A stretch of DNA of 22,670 bases from RYN-124 sp046262175 (GTDB lineage Bacteria > Actinomycetota > Actinomycetes > Mycobacteriales > SCTD01). A program made the translations under genes and the position numbers. Under the pieces are notes generated by a model that made no database searches, was not told where the DNA came from, and saw only the letters and a list, made by a program, of their open reading frames with translations. The DNA is taken from positions 1 through 22,670 of the forward strand of contig JBHENF010000225.1 of the NCBI GenBank assembly GCA_046262175.1, read 5' to 3'. Shown in pieces: positions 13,166 to 21,394 of the stretch (the first letter of the stretch is position 1; each line of letters starts with the position of its first letter).

Positions 13166-14442
13166 GCGAGTCGCGCCTGCAGGTCCCGGCGCCAGTCGCG
13201 GGTGAACCGGGCCAGGTCGGTGCCGAGCACCCGCTGCAGCGCCGCGTCGACCGTCAGGCCGCTGCCGACGGCGCGGTAGAACGCGACCAATTTCGCGCTC
13301 CCGTACCGCCGCGCGAGCAGCACCGCCGCCAGCCAGGCCTGCTCGTACACCTGGGCCAGCCGGGCGTTGCCGCCGTCGAAGTCGACGTCCGCCGGCAGCG
13401 TCGCCGGGAGCCGGCCGCGGCGGACCTGCACGCGCAGCTCCTGCGCGGCGACACGGGAGGAGACATCCGCGCCGAGGTACCCGATGTAGTCGGCGAACCC
13501 CTCGACCAGCCAGGTCGGTGTCGCGTTCCCGGTCGCCGCGCGCGTCGCCACGTGCGTCACCTCGTGGGTGAGCACGACCCGGCGACCCAGCGCGCCCAGC
13601 TGGCGGAAGTTCGGCGGGTTGATGATGACGCGGTCGCCCACGGGGCGGCTGCCGGTGAGCTCGGCAGTGGCAACGGCCGCGATCCGGCTGAAGTCGCCCG
13701 CGCCGCCCACCAGCCGCTGCAGCTCGCGTTGCGTCGACGGCACGAGCACGACCACCTTGCGCGACCAGGCGGTGCCCCAGACCGCCGTGACCCGGGGAAC
13801 CGCTGCGTCGACGGCGTCCGCGACCGTCCGCATCAGGGTCGCCGACGACGGGTGGCCGAGAACGAGCGACGAGCGGCCCCGCACGACCGTGACGGGGCCC
13901 TCGTCCCACAGCCCGCGACTGGTGCGGTCCGCGAAGTCGTCATCGGCGGCGACGTACCAGCGGTCGCCGCGCGGGACGAACGTCAGGTGCTGCGGCTCGG
14001 CTGTCGGGACGCTGTCGAAGCCGGCCAGGCGGTACCGAAGGGTCACCGCCGGCCCCCACCAGCCGTCGCCGCGCCGGCTGTCGACCGCCGGGTTCGCCGG
14101 CTGGGTGCGCTCCGGATCGAGCTCGTACGTCCAGCCCTGCACCGGAACGCTCTGCAGCGCGTCGAACAGCCGCGCCTGCCGGGCCGCGAAGGCCGTCGCC
14201 GTCGGGTCGACCGTTGCGAGCCACGCCGCCCGGTCGTGCCGGGTGATGGCGTCGGCGCGCGCGGTCAGCAGCGCCTGGACGGCCGCGGCCCGCGGGTCCT
14301 CGTGCGGCACGGCCGCGCGCAGGGTCGCTGCCGCACGCCTCGGGGCCGGCTGCAGCGCGAAGGTCGAGGCGACCCCGGCCAGCAGCTCGAGCGCGACCAG
14401 CACCGCGAGCAGCCGCGTCGAGCGGACGACGAGGCGTGGCAC
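13162..14442 (-). CDS. Exported HEVTH peptidase-like (MA-type) protein
   Basis: Product of 426 residues with an N-terminal membrane anchor or signal segment (about 10-30). The C-terminal half has HEVTH (293-297) followed 17 residues later by E314 in WLVEGFADYIG, the gluzincin arrangement of two histidines and a distant glutamate, as in the peptidase MA-like families. The N-terminal half (about 50-180) resembles an NTF2-like domain with Trp-rich strands. The start is a GTG at 14442 with AGGA 7 bp upstream. It follows the lipoprotein gene by 28 bp and overlaps the M48 gene by 4 bp. Proteolytic activity is inferred from motifs only. Confidence 0.8.
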   Translation of the reverse strand: MPRLVVRSTRLLAVLVALELLAGVASTFALQPAPRRAAATLRAAVPHEDPRAAAVQALLTARADAITRHDRAAWLATVDPTATAFAARQARLFDALQSVPVQGWTYELDPERTQPANPAVDSRRGDGWWGPAVTLRYRLAGFDSVPTAEPQHLTFVPRGDRWYVAADDDFADRTSRGLWDEGPVTVVRGRSSLVLGHPSSATLMRTVADAVDAAVPRVTAVWGTAWSRKVVVLVPSTQRELQRLVGGAGDFSRIAAVATAELTGSRPVGDRVIINPPNFRQLGALGRRVVLTHEVTHVATRAATGNATPTWLVEGFADYIGYLGADVSSRVAAQELRVQVRRGRLPATLPADVDFDGGNARLAQVYEQAWLAAVLLARRYGSAKLVAFYRAVGSGLTVDAALQRVLGTDLARFTRDWRRDLQARLA

Positions 14443-14470
14443 CTGCCGATCCTACGAGCGAGCCGGGCGC

Positions 14471-15217
14471 TCAGCCCGCCGTGCGCAGCGGCGCGAGCGC
14501 GGCGTCGGCCTGCGCCAGCGCCGCCCGCTCCCGCTCGCTGACCGGCCGGCGCGCCGCATCCACCCGCTGCAGCAGCGTCCGCGCCCGCTCGAGGGCGGCC
14601 CCCTTGTCGGTGCGCAGCACCGCGTACGCAGCGGCCGCCTCCTCTTTGCCGCGGTACCAGCCGGCGAGCGCCCGCTCGAGCCACAGCGACTGGTCGGCGT
14701 TGAGCGCGTCGTACGGCGGCCACGCGGACGCGCCGGCCACCCGGAAGGCGTTCGCGGCTGCCGACTCCTTGCGCCCCTCGGTCACCACTGCCGTCACGGC
14801 CGACCGTTGCCGGTCATCGAGGCTGGTCACAGCAGCGGTGGCGGCAGCCAGCTCGCCGGCAGCCTCGTCGTACGCCTTGACCCGCAGCGGCAGGGCGGCG
14901 AGCGCGGTGCGCACCTTGCCGCCCGCGGCGCGCGCGGCCGGCCGGGCCGCCTGCGCGGTGCGGGTGCTGCCGGTCGCGCACGCCTCGTCCGCGGCGTCCA
15001 GCGCGGTTGCGCCGGCAACGATGGCCGAGGTGGCCGCGAGGACCTGCGTACGGGCCGCGCTGAACTCGCGGATCGCCTCGTCGAGCCGGGCCAGCCCAGT
15101 CGTACGGACCTGCAGCGGACCGGGCGAGAGCTGCCGGCCGCCGCCGCCGCAGGCCGTCGCGGCGCCCAGGAGGACGGCGAGCAGGCAGACGAGTGCGAGC
15201 CGGGGGGTCCGGCTCAG
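14471..15217 (-). CDS. Lipoprotein with apparent CTG start
   Basis: The frame encodes a 248-residue protein beginning (M)SRTPRLALVCLLAVLLG and reaching a lipobox-like A-T-A-C with Cys23, followed by a Gly-rich linker: a classic lipoprotein signal. The mature part is Ala-rich and helical, with no recognised domain. The only plausible start is CTG at 15217, inside the sepH stop (CTGA), with GAGGAA 6 bp upstream. No ATG, GTG or TTG precedes the signal peptide in this frame, back to at least about 15300. Gene callers would tend to start at the GTG at 14914 and lose the signal peptide. Located between sepH and an exported peptidase, it is probably an outer-face envelope protein. Confidence 0.72.
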   Translation of the reverse strand: MSRTPRLALVCLLAVLLGAATACGGGGRQLSPGPLQVRTTGLARLDEAIREFSAARTQVLAATSAIVAGATALDAADEACATGSTRTAQAARPAARAAGGKVRTALAALPLRVKAYDEAAGELAAATAAVTSLDDRQRSAVTAVVTEGRKESAAANAFRVAGASAWPPYDALNADQSLWLERALAGWYRGKEEAAAAYAVLRTDKGAALERARTLLQRVDAARRPVSERERAALAQADAALAPLRTAG

Positions 15218-16194
15218 CCGTCGTTCCTCGGCGTCGCGCCGAAGAGCACGTCGGCCCAGTCGGGGACGGTCGCGCGCTCGCCGGCGGTGCGTCGCTTCGG
15301 TGTCGGGGTGGGCGTCAACTCGGCCGGCGGCGCCGGCACCACGCGCAGCGTCGGCGGGCTCTCCGGCTCGACCCGGGCAGCCTTCGGTGCGGCAGCCTTC
15401 GGTGCGGCCGCCTTCTTGGGAGCGGCCGGCTTCTTCTTCTTGGCAGCAGCAGCGGGCGGCGGCGGCGCGGCAGCAGGCTTGCCGGCCGGCTTGGCGGCCC
15501 GGGTCCCGGCGGCCGCGCGCGCCCGCTTGCGCTTCTTCGGTGCCGCCTTCTTCGCCACCGGGCGGGGGCGGGTCGCGGCCGGCCGCGGCGTGGCGGCGCG
15601 GGGGGCGTTGACCTCACCGGCGTGGCCGAGAGCGGCGGACGCCGGATCGGAGGGGACGATCGCCCGCGTGCCGGGGTCGTAGACCCAGCTCGCGGTCCGG
15701 CTACGGGCGCGCGAGACGTACGACACCTGCACCAGCCAGTGGCCCGACTCGAGCCGGCGGGTGGTCCAGCTGACGGTCTCCGGGCGCAGCGACGGCGTCT
15801 CGGCGAGCGCGGCGTCGACCGCATCGCCCAGCGGGAGCTGCGACGGCCCGAGCCGGCCACGTGACAGGAACGCCTTGCGGGCCTGCTCGATGATCTGCTC
15901 CCGTTCGGACAGCACCGGTCCGGCGAAGCGCTCGATGCGCGCAACGGGTACGCCCGCCGAGGACGCGATCTCCTCCACGGACTCGCCGGCCCGCATGCGC
16001 GTCTGGATGTCCTTGGGCGTCACGCCGATCTCGCGCGCCGCGCTCTCGCCGGGCCGGGGCAGCTCGCCGCGCAGCGCAGCGGCCAGCCGGTCGTCCAGCT
16101 TGAGGCGGAAGCCCCCGGTGCCTGCGGTCCTGCTCGTGGCGAGCAGCACCGAGCGGCCGTCCTCGCTCAACGCGACGACGTGCAGCTCGCGCAC
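15214..16194 (-). CDS. sepH: Septation protein SepH
   Basis: Actinobacterial cell-division protein that binds FtsZ and promotes its assembly at the division site. The 326-residue product has the DUF3071 N-terminus beginning MRELHVVALSEDGRSVLL, a helix-turn-helix-like segment (about 60-90, TPKDIQTRMRAGESVEEIA), a conserved part to about 190, a disordered Ala/Lys/Pro-rich linker (about 195-300, with AAPKAAAPKAA-type repeats) and the conserved C-terminal motif VPDWADVLFG (310-319). The GTG at 16194 has a strong AGGAGG 4 bp upstream and gives the family start. The frame extends to 16263 without support. It is the first gene of the minus-strand operon. Confidence 0.92.
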   Translation of the reverse strand: MRELHVVALSEDGRSVLLATSRTAGTGGFRLKLDDRLAAALRGELPRPGESAAREIGVTPKDIQTRMRAGESVEEIASSAGVPVARIERFAGPVLSEREQIIEQARKAFLSRGRLGPSQLPLGDAVDAALAETPSLRPETVSWTTRRLESGHWLVQVSYVSRARSRTASWVYDPGTRAIVPSDPASAALGHAGEVNAPRAATPRPAATRPRPVAKKAAPKKRKRARAAAGTRAAKPAGKPAAAPPPPAAAAKKKKPAAPKKAAAPKAAAPKAARVEPESPPTLRVVPAPPAELTPTPTPKRRTAGERATVPDWADVLFGATPRNDG

Positions 16195-16308
16195 CGGACC
16201 TCCTGAGTCGAGCCCGCCGGCGGAGCGGGCACCCGAGTCTTCCGCGCCGGGACGCCTGTGCACAAGGGAACGGACGAACTCGCCTGTCGCCGTTCGTACG
16301 CTAGCCCG

Positions 16309-16515
16309 TCAGCCCGCTGCCCGACGCACCTCCGGCAGGCCGAGCGGCACGAGCTGCAGCCGCGGGACGAGCCCGCTGTCGGCGAGGACGCCGAGCGCCT
16401 TCGCGTCGCCGTCGTCCACCTCGAGCGCCCCCGGCGGAGCGCCGAGCAGCACGGTCACGACGCAGTCGCCGCAGGCCAGGTCGCGTACGGCACAGCCGTC
16501 GCAGTCGATGAGCAC
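16309..16515 (-). CDS. Conserved small Cys-containing actinobacterial protein
   Basis: Product of 68 residues with four cysteines near the start (C5, C8, C15, C18 in CDGCAVRDLACGDC), followed by VVTVLLGAPP and a C-terminal ELDD/ALGVLADSGLVP-like segment. I recognise the pattern as a conserved hypothetical protein found near sepH in actinobacteria; it probably binds zinc or an Fe-S cluster. The GTG at 16515 has GGAGGG 4 bp upstream. It is separated from sepH by 114 bp. Confidence 0.75.
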   Translation of the reverse strand: MLIDCDGCAVRDLACGDCVVTVLLGAPPGALEVDDGDAKALGVLADSGLVPRLQLVPLGLPEVRRAAG

Positions 16516-16583
16516 AGCACCCTCCGGGGCAAGATCGTTCCGAGGAAAGCGACGCTACGGAGGGGGTCCGACAGAAACGCGGA

Positions 16584-16814
16584 TCAGCCAGGACGGGGCA
16601 CGAGCTCGACCTGGTCGACCGCGTTGCACCAGCGGCAGGTCACGTGCTCGACGACGTCCTCCAGCAGCTCGCGCTCCTCGATCGCCTGGCTGCCGGACAG
16701 GTCCGCGTGCACGTACTCCCGCGCCCGTGTCGACCGCAGGACGTCGAACCGGGTGAGGTTCCCGCACAGCGTGCAGCGCCAGCGGGTGTCAGGTCCGGGC
16801 GGCGACAGGGGCAC
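16584..16814 (-). CDS. Small zinc-ribbon-like protein
   Basis: Product of 76 residues with two CxxC knuckles, CTLC (14-17) and CRWC (60-63), spaced as in zinc ribbons, with an acidic helix between them (EERELLEDVVEH). It is conserved-hypothetical in style, with no catalytic motif. It starts at GTG 16814, 9 bp after the upstream small membrane-protein gene, and probably shares its transcript. Confidence 0.68.
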   Translation of the reverse strand: MPLSPPGPDTRWRCTLCGNLTRFDVLRSTRAREYVHADLSGSQAIEERELLEDVVEHVTCRWCNAVDQVELVPRPG

Positions 16815-16823
16815 CGGGCGAGG

Positions 16824-17036
16824 CTACTTGCGGAACGCGGACAGCAGCACGCCGATCCCGGCCAGCAGCAGGGCGGCGGCGGCACCGAGCGGCACGTACG
16901 CCGACGACGGCAGCACCTCCCCGCCCGGTCGGTCCGACGCGGCGAACGCCGGCGTGACGGCCCGCAGCGCCAGCCCGACGCACACCATCGCGAGCCCGAG
17001 CAGCAGGCTCGCGAGCAGCAGCCTGCGCGAGGACAT
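16824..17036 (-). CDS. Small membrane protein, two helices
   Basis: Product of 70 residues with two hydrophobic segments (about 5-26 and 48-66) joined by a short loop, ending in a basic AFRK tail. No family was recognised. The ATG at 17036 is preceded by a GGGG/AGGA-like purine stretch. It is divergent from the exonuclease gene starting at 17097. Confidence 0.6.
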   Translation of the reverse strand: MSSRRLLLASLLLGLAMVCVGLALRAVTPAFAASDRPGGEVLPSSAYVPLGAAAALLLAGIGVLLSAFRK

Positions 17037-17083
17037 CCCCGCATCCTGCCGCGTGGCAGCCCGGTTCTGTCCGAACCCGCCCC

Positions 17084-17089
17084 TACCGT
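17084..17089 (+). promoter_or_regulatory. Possible -10 element, leaderless start of the exonuclease gene
   Basis: TACCGT ends 7 bp before the GTG at 17097, and no Shine-Dalgarno sequence is present. This is the usual layout of actinobacterial leaderless transcripts. Confidence 0.4.
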
Positions 17090-17096
17090 CCGCCGC

Positions 17097-18863
17097 GTGC
17101 AGCTGCAGCTCCCCCGCCAGGCCACCTTCGACGAGCTCGGCCGCCCGCTGCGCGACGTCACCTTCGTCGTCGTCGACCTCGAGACCACCGGCGGGTCACC
17201 GGGCAGCTGCGACATCACCGAGATCGGCGCGGTCAAGGTGCGCGGCGGCGAGGTGCTCGGCGAGTTCCAGACGCTGGTCAACCCGACGGGCTCGATCCCG
17301 CCGTTCATCGCCGTCCTGACCGGCATCACGGACGCGATGGTCGCGGGCGCGCCCCGGCTCGACCAGGCGCTGCCGGCATTCCTCGAGTTCAGCCGCGGCT
17401 GCGTGCTCGTCGCCCACAACGCGCCGTTCGATCTCGGCTTCCTGCGGGCGGGCTGCGACCGGCTCGGCATCGCCTGGCCCGCGTACGAGCACCTCGACAC
17501 CGCCAAGCTCGCCCGCCGGGTGCTGCACCGCGACGAGGCGCCGAACTGCAAGCTGTCGACGCTCGCGCGGCTGTTCCGGGCGCAGACGACGCCGTGTCAC
17601 CGCGCGCTCGCCGACGCGCAGGCGACCGTCGACGTGCTGCACGGGCTGATCGCGCGCCTGGGCAACCTCGGCGTGCACAGCCTCGAGGAGCTCAGCACCT
17701 TCTCGTCGCAGGTCACGCCGGCGCAGCGACGGAAGCGGCACCTCGCGGACGCGCTGCCGACAGCGCCCGGCGTCTACCTGTTCAAGGACGCCAAGGGCCG
17801 GGTCCTGTACGTGGGGAAGAGCAGCAACCTGCGCACTCGCGTACGCACGTACTTCACCGCCAGCGAGATGCGCACCCGGATGGCCGAGATGGTCGGGATC
17901 GCCGAGCGGGTGGACCCGGTCGTCTGCTCCACCGCGCTCGAGGCGGAAGTGCGCGAGCTGCGGTTGATCGCCGAGCACCGGCCGAAGTACAACCGGCGCT
18001 CCAAGTTCCCGGAGCGGGTCGTGTGGCTGAAGCTGACGGTCGAGGCGTTCCCGCGCCTGAGCCTGGTCCGGAAGGTCCTCGACGACGGCGCCACCTACCT
18101 CGGGCCGTTCGGCAGCACCCGCACCACCGAGCTCGCGATGGCGGCGGTCCACGAGGCGCTGCCGCTCCGCCAGTGCACGAAGCGGCTCAGCCTGCGGCTG
18201 CGGTCCCCGGCGTGCGTGCTGGCTGAGATGCGCCGGTGCGGCGCCCCGTGCCAGGGCGGTGAGACGCCGGAGGAGTACGCCGTGCACGCCGAGGCCTACC
18301 GCGCCGCCGTCACCGCCGACCCCACGCCGGTGGTCGAGGCGCTCACGCACCGGATCCGCGCGCTGGCGAAGGACGAGCGGTTCGAGGACGCCGCCGCCCA
18401 GCGGGACCGCCTCAGCGCCTTCGTACGGACGGTCGCCCGGCTGCAACGGCTGACGGCGCTGACCCAGGTCCCGGAGCTGGTCGCGGCGCGGCCGACGAAG
18501 GACCTCGGCTGGGAGATCAGCGTGATCCGGTACGGCCGACTCGTCGCGGCGGGCACGGTGCCCCGCGGGGCGCACCCGCTGCCGTACGTCGACGCGCTCG
18601 TCGCCACCGCCGAGACCGTCGTGCCCGCCGCGGGTCCGCTCCCGGCCGCCACGGCCGAGGAGGTGCACCTCGTCCTGCGCTGGCTCGAGGCGGGCGACGC
18701 GCGGCTGGTCCGGCTGACGGGCACCTGGGCGTCGCCCGCCTTCGGCGCCGGAGCCCACCGCTCCTGGCTCGACGCGGCCGACGAGGGCCGGGCGGCGGCC
18801 CGCCCGTTCGAGGACCGCCGGGGCCTGCGCCCGCTCGCCCGGCCGGCCCGCGCGAGCGCCTGA
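17097..18863 (+). CDS. DEDD exonuclease fused to a UvrC-type GIY-YIG region
   Basis: Product of 588 residues joining a DnaQ-like 3'-5' exonuclease to a UvrC N-terminal-like nuclease, a fusion known in actinobacteria (M. tuberculosis Rv2191 type). Exo I: VVDLETTG with D27 and E29. Exo II: HNAPFDLGFL with D112. Exo III: HRALADAQAT with H168 and D173. The GIY-YIG part runs from about 222: GVYLFKD and LYVGKSSNLRTRV, with catalytic-type E281 or E284 in ALEAEVRE, then HRPKYNRR. A UVR-like segment (RFEDAAAQRDR) lies near residues 430-440. UvrC's C-terminal RNase H-like and HhH domains are absent, so it does not replace UvrC. A role in DNA repair is inferred from the domains. The frame extends upstream to 16644 as a shadow only. 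Confidence 0.9.
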   Translation: MQLQLPRQATFDELGRPLRDVTFVVVDLETTGGSPGSCDITEIGAVKVRGGEVLGEFQTLVNPTGSIPPFIAVLTGITDAMVAGAPRLDQALPAFLEFSRGCVLVAHNAPFDLGFLRAGCDRLGIAWPAYEHLDTAKLARRVLHRDEAPNCKLSTLARLFRAQTTPCHRALADAQATVDVLHGLIARLGNLGVHSLEELSTFSSQVTPAQRRKRHLADALPTAPGVYLFKDAKGRVLYVGKSSNLRTRVRTYFTASEMRTRMAEMVGIAERVDPVVCSTALEAEVRELRLIAEHRPKYNRRSKFPERVVWLKLTVEAFPRLSLVRKVLDDGATYLGPFGSTRTTELAMAAVHEALPLRQCTKRLSLRLRSPACVLAEMRRCGAPCQGGETPEEYAVHAEAYRAAVTADPTPVVEALTHRIRALAKDERFEDAAAQRDRLSAFVRTVARLQRLTALTQVPELVAARPTKDLGWEISVIRYGRLVAAGTVPRGAHPLPYVDALVATAETVVPAAGPLPAATAEEVHLVLRWLEAGDARLVRLTGTWASPAFGAGAHRSWLDAADEGRAAARPFEDRRGLRPLARPARASA

Positions 18864-18926
18864 GTTTCAGCCGCTCCCGGGCGCGCACATCTGCTTGCGA
18901 CCCCTCGGCGCAACGGAAGGCCGTAC

Positions 18927-19523
18927 GTGACCCTGCTCGACCCCGCGGTAGCGCTTGCCCCCGCTCCCGCCCCGCCGCGGACGCTCAACGTCCCCAACGC
19001 CCTGACCCTCGGCCGCCTGCTGGTCGTGCCCCTGCTCGCGTTCGTGCTGGCGAGTGCCATGGACACCGACGGCGGCCGCGTGCTGGCCTGGGCGCTGTTC
19101 GCCGGAGCCTGCATCACGGACGTGGTCGACGGCCGGCTTGCGCGGGCCCGCGGCCAGATCACCAGCTTCGGCGTCATGGCGGACCCGATCGCGGACAAGG
19201 CGCTGGTCGGCACCGCCATGGTCGGGCTGTCCCTGCTCGGCCTGCTGCCCTGGTGGGCGACCGCCGTTGTCCTCGGCCGCGAGGTGGCCGTGACGGCGCT
19301 GCGGACGGCCGTCCTGCGGCACGGGCTCATCCCTGCCAGCCGGGGCGGCAAGATGAAGTGCCTGGCGCAGAACACCGCCGTCGGGCTCTACCTGCTCCCG
19401 CTGACCGGCGTGCTGGTGGACGTGCGCGAGCCGGCGCTGTACCTCGCGGTCGTGCTGACGGTGCTGACCGGCCTCGACTACGCCGCCCACGCCGTACGGC
19501 TCAGGTCTTCGCAGCTGCGATGA
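18927..19523 (+). CDS. pgsA: CDP-alcohol phosphatidyltransferase (PgsA-like)
   Basis: Integral membrane enzyme that transfers a phosphatidyl group from CDP-diacylglycerol to an alcohol, most likely glycerol-3-phosphate to give PG-phosphate. The 198-residue product has the full family signature D-x2-D-G-x2-A-R-x8-G-x3-D-x3-D: D65, D68, G69, A72, R73, G82, D86 and D90 (the catalytic base). The NVPNALTLGRLLVVP start and the later GREVAVTALR and GGKMKCLAQN segments are typical of PgsA rather than of PI-phosphate synthase. The GTG at 18927 has GGAAGG 6 bp upstream. Its end overlaps the convergent glycosyltransferase gene by 23 bp. Confidence 0.9.
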   Translation: MTLLDPAVALAPAPAPPRTLNVPNALTLGRLLVVPLLAFVLASAMDTDGGRVLAWALFAGACITDVVDGRLARARGQITSFGVMADPIADKALVGTAMVGLSLLGLLPWWATAVVLGREVAVTALRTAVLRHGLIPASRGGKMKCLAQNTAVGLYLLPLTGVLVDVREPALYLAVVLTVLTGLDYAAHAVRLRSSQLR

Positions 19524-21324
19524 CCTCGCGGAAGAACGCGACGAGCTCGTCGACGTGCGCGTCGAACGTGAACTCGTCCCGTTGCGCCCACACGCTCGCA
19601 CGCAGGGCGCGCATCCGCGCCCGGTCGTGCAGCTGGGCCGCGAGGTCGTCCGCGTTCCGGTAGAAGACGCCGAGGTCGCGCTCGCGACACAGCGTCTGTG
19701 ACGCCACCGCATGCCCCTCGTTGTCGTACTGGATCATCGGGACGCCGGCCGCCGCGAGCGTGCCCATGCGGGCCGGGTAGTTCAGGTCGTCCCACGTGGC
19801 GGCCGCCAGGTCGCCGCCGTTGCTGCTGCGCACGTCGTGCAGCCAGCCCGCGTCGTACTGCGAGAACTCGCTCACCCAGTCCGCCGCGGCCACCTGGTCG
19901 TGCAGATGGAAGTGCCGGGGCGCGAGCCGGGTCACATCGTCGACCCAGGAGCTCATCTGCGCCGCGGCCTTGCGGCCGTACAGGTGCACGTGCACCCCCC
20001 GCTCGGCGAGCTCGGCAACGAACTCGGCTGACGGCCCCATCGGCCGGCCGGGGATGACCGTGTGCACCTCTCCGTCCTGCTCGAACAGCAGCGGGGAGCG
20101 CTCGCCGACCAGAGACTCGGCCCTGGGCAGGTCGCCGTCGAGCACCATCCGCAGCCGGTGCGCGCTCTCCGGAACCGTCGCCGCGAACCAGTCGCGCAGC
20201 TCCGGGCTCGCGTACACCTGCCCGTCCGAGCGCAGGTGCAGGTCGACCAGCTGCGGCCAGTGGCCCTGCTCGCGGGAGAAGAACGGCCCCTCCTTGAAGT
20301 GCCACACGAACGGGATGCCGAGGTCGGCCGTCAGCACCTCGTGCGCGAACGGGACCGCCTGCCAGTTGAGCAGCGCGTAGACGACGTCGGGCTGCAGCTC
20401 CCGTACGGCGGTCCGCCAGTCGTCCCGGTCCACCTCCGCGACGTGCCCGAACGGGACCGGACCGACCGCGTTGAACCAGACCGGGTCCGGCGTCCACAGG
20501 CCGTGCAGCTCGTGCCCCCGCTCGGCCAGCGCCAGGATCCGCTCGGGGTTGTGGGCGAGCTCGCCGACGATCAGCACCCGCAGCCCGTCAGCGGGCGGCA
20601 TGGTGCGCTCCCGGTACGTCCGGTAGTGCTCCACCTCGTCGTGCAGCGACCCGACGGTGCTCTGCAGGCGCAGCGGCTCGGTTACGCGGTACCGGGAGCG
20701 GTAGACGTTGAGCCCGCCCCACGGCTCGCGCAGCGTCTTGTGCCGCTGGGCCGGGTGCCAGCCCCACTCACAGGTCACCCGCCCGGTCTCGACAGCCGCC
20801 CCGAGCCGTTCGAGCAGCATCCGGTCGTGGTCGTCCGTGGTCAGCTCGTACCGCTCCAGCCACCGGTCGTCCGTGCGCCGGTGCAGCACCTGGACCAGCT
20901 GCAGCGGCTCGCCCGGGATCCGGCCCGGCGCCTCCTGCGCGGTCAGCCCCTGCCGATGCCGCACCCCCGCGACGGCCAGGCCCGCGTCGGGCGCGGCGTC
21001 GAGCGCCGCCACGAGGGTGGCGAGGTGGTCGCGGTGCCAGACGTCGTCCGACGGCAGGTAGGCGATGTACGGGGCGGATGTCTCGTCGAGCCCGCGGTTC
21101 AGTGCGGCGCCGAGGCCCCCGTTGACCGGCAGCCGCTCGAGCGTGATCCGCGGGTCGTCGAGGGCCGAACCGAGCGCGCGGACGACGTCGCCGGGCGAGC
21201 CGTCGTCGACGACCACGCACTCCCAGTCGTCCAGCGTCTGGGCCAGCAGCGAGCTCACGGCCGCGGGCAGGAAGGCCTCCTGCGCGTACGTCGGCATCAC
21301 CACCGCGACCCGCGCCACAGCCAC
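19501..21324 (-). CDS. GT2 glycosyltransferase fused to a GT-B (GT4-like) domain
   Basis: Product of 607 residues with two glycosyltransferase-like halves. Residues 1-210 are a GT-A/GT2 domain: VVMPTYAQEAFLPAAVSSLLAQT, the nucleotide-binding VVVDDGS (D40-D41) and the DxD equivalent YLPSDD (D93-D94). Residues about 247-607 begin with LRVLIVGELAHNPERI and contain PWF-, HFKEGPFF- and GTLAAAGVPMIQYDNEGHA-like segments, typical of a GT-B donor domain. No membrane segment was seen, so it is a cytoplasmic enzyme, probably building a surface glycan. Acceptor and sugar are unknown. The GTG at 21324 and the in-frame GTG at 21318 are equally possible starts. Confidence 0.82.
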   Translation of the reverse strand: MAVARVAVVMPTYAQEAFLPAAVSSLLAQTLDDWECVVVDDGSPGDVVRALGSALDDPRITLERLPVNGGLGAALNRGLDETSAPYIAYLPSDDVWHRDHLATLVAALDAAPDAGLAVAGVRHRQGLTAQEAPGRIPGEPLQLVQVLHRRTDDRWLERYELTTDDHDRMLLERLGAAVETGRVTCEWGWHPAQRHKTLREPWGGLNVYRSRYRVTEPLRLQSTVGSLHDEVEHYRTYRERTMPPADGLRVLIVGELAHNPERILALAERGHELHGLWTPDPVWFNAVGPVPFGHVAEVDRDDWRTAVRELQPDVVYALLNWQAVPFAHEVLTADLGIPFVWHFKEGPFFSREQGHWPQLVDLHLRSDGQVYASPELRDWFAATVPESAHRLRMVLDGDLPRAESLVGERSPLLFEQDGEVHTVIPGRPMGPSAEFVAELAERGVHVHLYGRKAAAQMSSWVDDVTRLAPRHFHLHDQVAAADWVSEFSQYDAGWLHDVRSSNGGDLAAATWDDLNYPARMGTLAAAGVPMIQYDNEGHAVASQTLCRERDLGVFYRNADDLAAQLHDRARMRALRASVWAQRDEFTFDAHVDELVAFFREVIAAAKT

Positions 21325-21394
21325 CTACCGTTTCAGCGGGCGCCGCACGGCGCAGAACAACACTTCGAGACCTGTCCAGGGAGGTGTGCCACCC

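Noticed and set aside
15377..15420. Short tandem DNA repeat (GCAGCCTTCGGTGCG units)
   Set aside because: It encodes the Ala/Pro/Lys linker of SepH, where such repeats are normal.
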